Shown here: one piece after another, positions 22,801 through 31,800 of the stretch
Numbering within the stretch: the first letter of the stretch is position 1
Layout: each line of letters starts with the position of its first letter
Assembly: GCF_000003815.2 (NCBI RefSeq)
Contig: NC_049991.1
Span: 21,071,178 to 21,103,632, forward strand
DNA length: 32,455 bases
DNA from: Branchiostoma floridae
Taxonomy: Eukaryota; Chordata; Leptocardii; Amphioxiformes; Branchiostomatidae
Direction of reading: 5' to 3'
The notes under the pieces: generated by a model
What the model was told of the DNA's origin: nothing
The model's input: only the letters and a program-made list of their open reading frames with translations
Databases searched by the model: none
Made by a program: the position numbers and the translations under genes

Positions 22801-25800
22801 ACTGCATTGAACAGGTTCAAAATTATCTGCATAACAGGAAACAATACCTGACTTTTAAATGGAATTAAATCTAGTACATACAAGGAAATTCAATGTGGAG
22901 TACCACAGGGATTGATTTTGGGTCCTCTACTATTCTTGATTTACATCAATGATCTAGCGGAAGTCTCCTCAATACTTCATTTTATACTGTTTGCCGATGA
23001 CACCAACATATTCCTTTCTCACAAGAATTTGGACTCTCTGATACAACTGGCTAACCAGGAATTGCGTAAAGGACTTACGTGGTTGTAATAAAATAAATTA
23101 TCAAAAATACTACAAAAAACAAATTTCCTCATTTTCTGTAGTAAGAATAAAACTTATGACATCAATAAGGCCAAGCTTTTCTTACAGAATGTCCCTATAA
23201 CGTATTAGAGACAAACTAATTTTTGGGGGGTAGTAAGAGATGAAAAACTAAACTGGAATGCCCATGTCTCTACCGTAAATAAAAAAAGTTGCGAAAACAG
23301 ATGGTGTTATTGGGAAAATCAAATGCATTATCCCTCGAAAGACTCATACAACTATATACAACAGCCTTATATATACCAGTACTTGACTTACTGCAATATA
23401 CTTTGGGGATGCGCTTGCCGTACAACCCTACACCCTCTTATTACTCTACGAAAGAAATTCACGCAAATAGCCACTGCCTCTGATTTTCTCTCACATACAG
23501 CCCCTCTATTTTTAAAATCAGAAATGTTAAATATGTATGATATCAAAAAGTTGCAAATTAGTATATTCACGTTTAACTTCCTTTCCAACAATCTCCCCGA
23601 TATATTTGAAAATTTTCTAAACCCTAATTCACATGTACACAACTATTATACCAGGCAAAGAAATCAACTAAATATTCTTCTCTTCTGCACATCATTAGCG
23701 CAGTCCTCCGCAAAATACAGTTGTGTCACAATATGGAACAGCCTTAGACAAACTATGCAAAAAAACTTCTTTTCTTACGTTTAAAAGTGCCCTGAAAAAA
23801 CATGTCATAAACCAGGCTAACCCCTTAAACTAGTCTCATATGGTCAGTTATTATCTTTTCGCAATTTATATTATCATTATCATTTGATTATCTTTTTGTA
23901 TCGTTATCACATCATATGTGTTACTCTTCTTTGTTATTCATTGACTACCATACATTTTGTTTAGTGTAGAGCAGGAGGGCATAGTACAAGCTGTTTACGG
24001 TTTTCCCCTTCTCCTGCACCTGTTTTTATGCATTCTTTTCTGTATTGTTTTATGTATTTTGTGGTGCGAATAAATAGATAAATAAACAAGCAAACATTCA
24101 AATACAATTCAATCTCTACAACTACAACAACATCCATCACTCTTCTTCAGCGTCACTAGAATGAACTAGCAGAACAATTCCATACAAGTACAGCTAACTA
24201 AAAAAAACTGGTTTAACCACTAAATCGTTAGGATCATATGCAAAAAGTTATTCAAATGTTAATCATGTTAGCATAGTTTCCTATGGTCAGACAACACCAT
24301 ACGAAAAACTAACGTCCTTTGTGATGCAAGGCGGGGTCCCAAGTACTGGAAAGTTCTACGCGGAGTCCTCCCTTCCGGTTTAAGGTGGGGTTGTAGATCC
24401 GCTCGTAGATGGCCTCCCTGACACCCCGTTCGTACCACCGTCGTTCGCGGGTTTTTTTAGTTAGCTGTATTTGTATGGAATTGTTCTGCTAGTTCATTCT
24501 AGTGACGCTGACGAAGAGTGATGGATGTCACTCGAAACGTCCGGAAGTAAATATCCGTTTTTTATCCAGTTGTAGAGATTGAACTGTATTTGAATATTGC
24601 TTACCTGGATGTCTAACCTTCATAAACGAAACAAACAAACAAACAAACAAACAAACAAACAGGGAGCATTGCACTGCCTACTATTGTGTTGATACTACCA
24701 CAGTCAACGGTTCTTTGTTTTTAAGTGTGCGGCCACTGCCTGGTCGGGGACTGTGACACGATGTCGGGTGTCTGCTCGACTGGGTGTCAGGATGGATGGA
24801 AAACACAGCTTTGTGATAAAGGTATTGTGTGTGACAATATCATTGTTGTTCTGTTTCACAAAATCAATATTATATACTGTATTTCTAAACTCTGTCAACC
24901 TAACATGCATATAAACTGGACTCATATAGAATTGCTTAGGAAGATCTGTATTTAAAGTCCCAAAGCATTTCAATCAGTGAATTAAAACTTCTTGATCATG
25001 TTAGGTTGTAGTCACATATGTGATGCTCCGACTTAACCCCCTATAGGGGAAATCTTGGTCTGAAGGTAAAGGTAGGTGAAGGAAGTGCCATTATAGCCTT
25101 TTTTGAGGCCACAGGAGCAGTGTGTTGTTATCCACTGTGTCTAGGGCACACTGTGTCTAGGGCACAGTGGCATGTCAGGCAACTCGCACCCAGGACCTCT
25201 GGGTTCCGGGCAGAAGACCCATGTCGACGTTACGCCAACAAGACGCTACTTGGTCTGAAGACGTTTCTTAACACCCATCATTTTGTTGCAGCTGTCGATC
25301 CGCCTATGGACCCGGCAGTAACTGACATCACGGATGAAGGGTTCAGGGTCACGTGGTCTCCATCCCCTGATCCTGACCTTGACCTTGAGGGATACCGAGT
25401 CGTAGTGTCCGGGCTGGACATGATGACAGCTGTCAATCAGAGCACAGACGAGACATCGTTTCCGGTGATTGGTCTGGCACCGGAGACTGCTTACGTCATC
25501 AGGGTGAGAGCCCTGTTCTCGTCAGTCGGTTGGAGGTCACAGAGTGACGCAGCAGTGATGGAGGTGGTCACGGGTAAGTTGTTGGTGTTGTTTTTTTTTG
25601 TTAGGGACGTCCTCCCTTTGGCCTACGTCACATTTCCAAACCGGAGCCCGGTCGTACTCAGTACTATGCTATTCTTTTCATATTAAAAGATTTTTGATAC
25701 TGTGAAATACTTCTATCTGCCAGCTGCCACGCCCACCACAAGGCCTGCACCTGCTGCTACAACCAAGCAGACAAGTCGAATGACCACCGTCCTTTCCACG

Positions 25801-28800
25801 AACCAGCAACGACTGTGCAACACGCATGGGATGGTAGGTTCTCTTATGTTTGACACAACAGCACTATAGTATTGAGGGAGCCACCATTAAGTAATGGACA
25901 ATTTTTATTAAGTTTGTCAACAACTCTTCCACTGTGATAGCTGTTCCGAAGGAACTTGATGTTCTCGTGATGGGAACTGCAGTGTGTGTGTCAGTGATTA
26001 CCTCAGAACTTTCAGACATCACTTTTTCAATGCTTGATTTTTCTCAACAGCCGTTACAACGACATCCGCTGCTACAACTAAACAGAAGAGAAATAGCATA
26101 AGAGAAATGACCACAGCCTTGTCCACAATACCATCAACTCTAGTACAACTAGGATCGGGAGCCAATGGTAGGTTTTCTATTTGTTTATCATATCACTAAA
26201 AACATGAACCTGGACACTTTTTACAAGATGTTTGTATTCATCAATTAGGCCACATCAAGTAAATGCTACTATGCACAAAAATTAGAAGTCGTTTATTTTA
26301 TTTTATTTTATTTCATTTTTTTAACTTTATTCAATATTTCAGCATAATACACTATAGCACATACATATACACCATTGGAGCACAATGGAATTTTTAAAAA
26401 AACATTAACATGAGGTATAACAAAACTGGGTGAGAGAGAGAGGGGGGTAACAAGCGTTGATCATTGGTCTATGATTGACTTAACAGGTGTATCTAAGGGA
26501 TATCTATCATTGGCATATTGGCAATTTTAGCTTTAAAGTATTTCAAGTTTGGTTTCAAATCTTTAAAAAAACAGGTGTAAATTACATATTTGGCAATAAA
26601 GATACAATGTAAAAGCTTGTGGTCTCTATAGGTTTCAGATATTTCATATATAATCAAGTTCTCATCTATGTTAAGATCTTGCTGTGTTTTGATTTTCCAC
26701 CATGTACAAAAGTGTTTCCAGAAAAGTACAACTTCATGACAATATACAAAAATAAGTCGTTTATGATTGATTGAGTAAAATTTCCGTTTATGCTGTGCAG
26801 AGACCACGCAGACCAGCAGAAGGCCGCCGGTGGAGGACAGAGCAACGCAAGGCCAGGTACGCAGTTCCGCAGCTGGTCGTATTTTGGGGGTAAAACTTGC
26901 AAATACCTTACTTATCTCTAGCTCTGTTGATCAACTTTGGTTCAACTATACCGAATATGCATTTGTATAAAGTTCAATTGAAACAAAGCTCATTGACAGA
27001 GATAGGAAATGTATTATGTAAAATATTTTCTAACTTAAAGTCATACTTACAGCTCAACGGTAGCTGCCTCGGTGGAGAGGGGACATATATATAGGACAAC
27101 AAGTAACCAAAGATGTATTCAGGAGAAAAAAAGGGGGTACAAAGAACCAAGGACAAAATAAAGTTATTGTGTCTGTTGAAAACATATTAGAGTGTGCTAT
27201 TAAAGAAGTGTACCCTGTACCATGCTTGCCCAAAAAATGTTGGAATGTATTCTGACTACACGCGCATTTTCCCCGTTCAATAGGGTTTTGGTAAAAGTCT
27301 GGAGAGCATCTTTGCAGCATCCATCCTCGCAAACCTGCAGGATGTAAGTTATCTATTATCATGACATATCATGTTGTTTTGCCTATAATTTAATGGCTGA
27401 ATTTCATCTGCAATTATCTTCAGGGAAAGTATGTTCTTGTTTTGTCGCCAATAGGCTTATGATAGATACAATTTTCTAATTCTTGATTTATACCAAACTT
27501 TTTCCAATTTGTGGTGTGTGACCATTAATGACACATAATCAATCATATATAACCTCTTTGCCCTTAACGTAACTTTGCTGTTAACGACCTATTTTATTAT
27601 GAAAATATGTTTTTTTTTCTATTAATGAGAAGAATGCTGATGTCTCTGGAGATGCTGTCGTGTCGGAGCAGCCAACATCAGCTGCTGAGGAAAAGGCACA
27701 GGTAAGCAATTTTGACCACCTGTAAAGGTTCAAATATTGGGAACACTCAGGAAGTCTGTTTTTTTCTCATGGAAACTTGAAAATGATCCATGGAGTTTGG
27801 ACCAGGATAAAGAACAAACTTTAAAGTGTTCAATCTTGTTATCCATTGTTGTCTAATGTAGATGTGCAAGAAGACTATTAAAGCATTGGCGTCTGAAACG
27901 GGTCGGGCACAGACGCTGCAAGAAGTGCAAATGATCTCTGAGTTATCATCGCTTGTCATTAAGTCCTGTCCGGGCCTTCCACAGGAGGATAAGGTAACGG
28001 TGGCTGATGGGTTTTTACAAAGCCGAACTGTTTGACTCCTCGCCTGCAACTATGAAATGACTACTCATGTCATGCAACTCTGCAGAAAACAATGATCTGT
28101 TTCTGGTTTATCTGTATATGCTTGTCGTGTTATGCATTGGCATGTGTTTTTTACTTAATCTTACTACGATGATTGTGTTTAAGCATCTTTTTTTCAATGT
28201 TGACATCTTTAGCATGGGAGGTTTGGCACATCAATCGTATAAATGGCAGCTAATCGTTTTAAGAATGCTTGGAAGTACTAAGCATTTAACATCTCAATCT
28301 TCAAAGGTCTTATCAGCCATTTTCATCACAACTGCATGTGATTCTGTTTTTCATAAGTTGAAATCTGCATAATAATTGCGTTAAACAACCCTTAGGAGCA
28401 GTTACCACACATTTTGCTTTCCCATAGGTCATGGCCGTGGGTGTTCTTAAGTCCATCACCAGCAAACTGGACAAACTGGACATGTCTGACCCGGCCACTG
28501 TCCATTCTGTAGGAGGAGGTAAGTACCATGTCATGTTCATTAGTCACAATATGCTTCTTGTAATGTACTTTCTTAAGTTTATCTATTAATCCAGAAGATG
28601 CCTGAACGGCGCTTTCAATGTTTTCTGATATGTGACATTAACATTGACACAATTAATGTAAAGAAAGTGATGTCCATATAAAATCAAATGAAACAAACTC
28701 ACACTTAAGTATGAGAACAAAAATTAGATTAACATTGAATTCGTCAGCTGTAAGAATTTATGAAGCACGTAATAAACTATATCAAATTCTTATCAGTGTC

Positions 28801-31800
28801 AGAGATTGTCCCTTAGAGATCGTGTAAAAGTGTTTGATGTAAAATTGTAATGTGGGTTAATTGTTCAATCTTAATCTTCGTGGTCCATAGTCTGTGGATG
28901 ATTTGCTCAGGTATATCAATCATCCATTCATCACTAAATGCTAACATTTACTTTTGCTCTACTGCATCCCTGGTGAAGTCCCTGGTTCTCTGTGCTCATT
29001 ACTATGGTAACATTTGCTTCTATTCCACCGCAGCTCTGCTTGATTCCGTCAGTTTCCTGCTTGAGGAACCAGAGAGAGATGCACAAGGCAATGATGTGAA
29101 GCTTGCATCTGACGTAGAGGAAGACCAGAGCCTGTCTCCACAGGAGCGCCTTGAAAAGGCAGATGAAAAAGAGCATGAAAGCCAAGCTAAGGTAACAGGA
29201 AGTCATATTGTGTTCAAAGCTTTCCGTTATTCAAGATTCCATCTTCCACCCCAGATCGTGACGTAAATTACATACACTGTAAACCGTTCTTGTTTGATTT
29301 CAAAGCATTTATTCTAAGTGCTGTAAATAAATGTACAAACGGCAAAAACACAGGATGGTTTGATTGTTTACATGTCATTTTTCTTCATACATTTTATTCT
29401 ATAATATTGTCTTATGTTGTTGAGGAAATAACTAATCATCTGAGACTCTCTTAACGGTTCCTTACAGAGAGGAAGACTTGTCCAGGAAAGCCGCCAGGTC
29501 CTTGATGGTCTGTTTAACGCCATCATCGGTGCCATGAGGCCTGGAGCTTCGTCATTGACTATCAAGAAAGGCGGAATCATCTTGAGTGCTCAGAGGGTCA
29601 GGGGCGACCAGTTCGGAGGCCAGGTCTTGCAGACGGAGGATGGGAGCTTCCATCTTCCATCTAAAGCAGCTCTGTTTGGCGACTATACACCACACAGCGT
29701 CGCTATAAAGGTACGTGCCATGTTGTGTCCCGGTGTGCAACGACCCTGTACCTCCTCTTTATAGGCACATGGCAGATGTTGCAATAGGCCAATGACAGAT
29801 AATGGACTCTCGGTACAAGAGTTGCAATTCAATATTTACCTTCGCCAGAATGGCATGGTTATGTTTTTGGTAGATATATGATATTGTGTCTCTACTTGTA
29901 GGTCACCAGCATATAATACAGTAGCTGAGGACGTACATTCGTGGTATTTGGTATTTGAGTAGCGGTTGCAGAAACGAAGGTCCTGTTCGAAAACGGTTCA
30001 CCTGGAGCTTTTCGTCAGTGTGTTTGTGTGTGTGTTTGCGTACAAAATAACTCGATACGTTGTGGATCGTTTTGCATGTTTTTTTGTAGTTACTTGGGGG
30101 TAGGGAAAATGTAGGTCAAATTCAATAATGGGCCTCCTAGCGGTGAGTTATTGTAATGCAGCGTAGTTGGTGGTAAAATTTTCCACAAGTGCTAGGTTCA
30201 TGATTCTTGCGTAGTTGATACGTCTTTGGGCAGGGAGTAAGTGGTGTAAGTTTGGGCCCCCTGGTGACTTGTTTTGAACTGCAGTGGCAAATTTTGTTGT
30301 AGACTTTGAAAGAGAATAACTCAAGAAGGGATGAACGGATTGTCATGATAGTGGGTGTGTTGATAGTTTGAGTGATGATTTATATAATCAAGTTACAACT
30401 ATGTTGATATGTATCAAATTTACATAATTAAAATTAAAATGACAAATGTCACCCAGTGCATGATAAGACCTGATTTGGCGGACAGCAGATGCCATGTTTT
30501 GGTTGGTCTAAGTAGGTTAGGAACACAAACACAATGTGATCTCATGCAGTCGGGTGTGCAGCTGCGCGTGTGTTGTTTATTTTCTAAAGAAATGAAGAAG
30601 CCCTGGGGTCATGGACAAGTGAAAGCCTGTTGGTTCTGTAGCCTTGTCTAAGCTCTAATCATTTTGATGCTGGAAGTCAGTTGGAATGGATAAAAGGGTA
30701 TTTTCAACCGCTATATACGCACTTTCATGCAGCCGTTTACTTTTGGTAGGTACTTTGATAATACATGAATGATAAAGGCACTCTCCATACTAAGCTTTGA
30801 TTATTTGGCGAAGGTATGTGTCTCGTGGAACTCTAGTTTGTTATCTTTCAGTTGACGCAGTTTCAACAGAACCCATTCACCTGGGGGCGCGGGGAGTACC
30901 AGGCACGTTCGTCTGTCATGGAACTGTCACTCCTGCAGAACGACATCCCCGTGGCCTTCAACAACCTGACTGAGGACTTCAACATCACCATTCCGGGCGG
31001 CCCAGGAAACAAACCAGCAACGACAATCGTCACCTTCCCTGCCACAGGAAACCAAAGTTCGAGCTACCATCTGCTGAACCTCACCAACACCGCTGAAGGA
31101 TTACTGGTCACAATCACCCCGCTGAACACAAGCGTGGTGTACGGCGTGTGGGGCAGGTACGACGGCCGCCCTGATGACCAAAACTACAACATGTCCATGG
31201 AGACGTACGTCCTACCCGAGCAGTGTGCCTTGATGAAAACCCTGAGTGGCGATAAAGACACAGAGAAGACTGAGGCAACAATGTTCATCTCGGGAGAGCA
31301 TGAGCCTGTAGATTACCACATCATGGTCCAAGTGATTGGTGAGTATTTTTTCATGTTGTTTGATGCTACACAAAGGTGTGTGCCAGATAAAGTGTGGTTG
31401 TCTTATCCATAATACTAAACCATGTTTGGTGATATCATCTCGCAAGAGGGTTGCCCTGTGGATTATACTATGTTAAGATCCAAGAACTTAGTGAGTTTTT
31501 CTTAATATGTTGTTTAATGCCACAAGCGCCGAAATGCGTGACAGAATTGAAATGTGAATGTTTTGTGATATCTGTTCTTTTGTTGTGAAGAGATAGATGT
31601 CCGTAGGGATTTTGAATGATGGCATCTTTCTACATCGGTTTGACATAACTGTGGGCATATGATTCAAAGAAAGTGTGTCCAATATTTTGATGCTGTGATG
31701 TTTGTAAACGTATGACTTTGGAATCTTCATAGAAAATACGACACGTGTGATATATTGACATCAGGAGGCACTGGCGATATCTGAGTAGCTGTACCCTTCT

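Noticed and set aside
25120-25291. Upstream extension of the FN3 reading frame
   Set aside because: The region is a worn SINE, and a good acceptor at 25290-25291 starts the exon. The extension has no domain content.
28067-28372. A 101-codon + strand frame between GAIN exons
   Set aside because: A/T-rich composition, hydrophobic by base bias, and no phase-compatible splice sites; the phase chain works without it.
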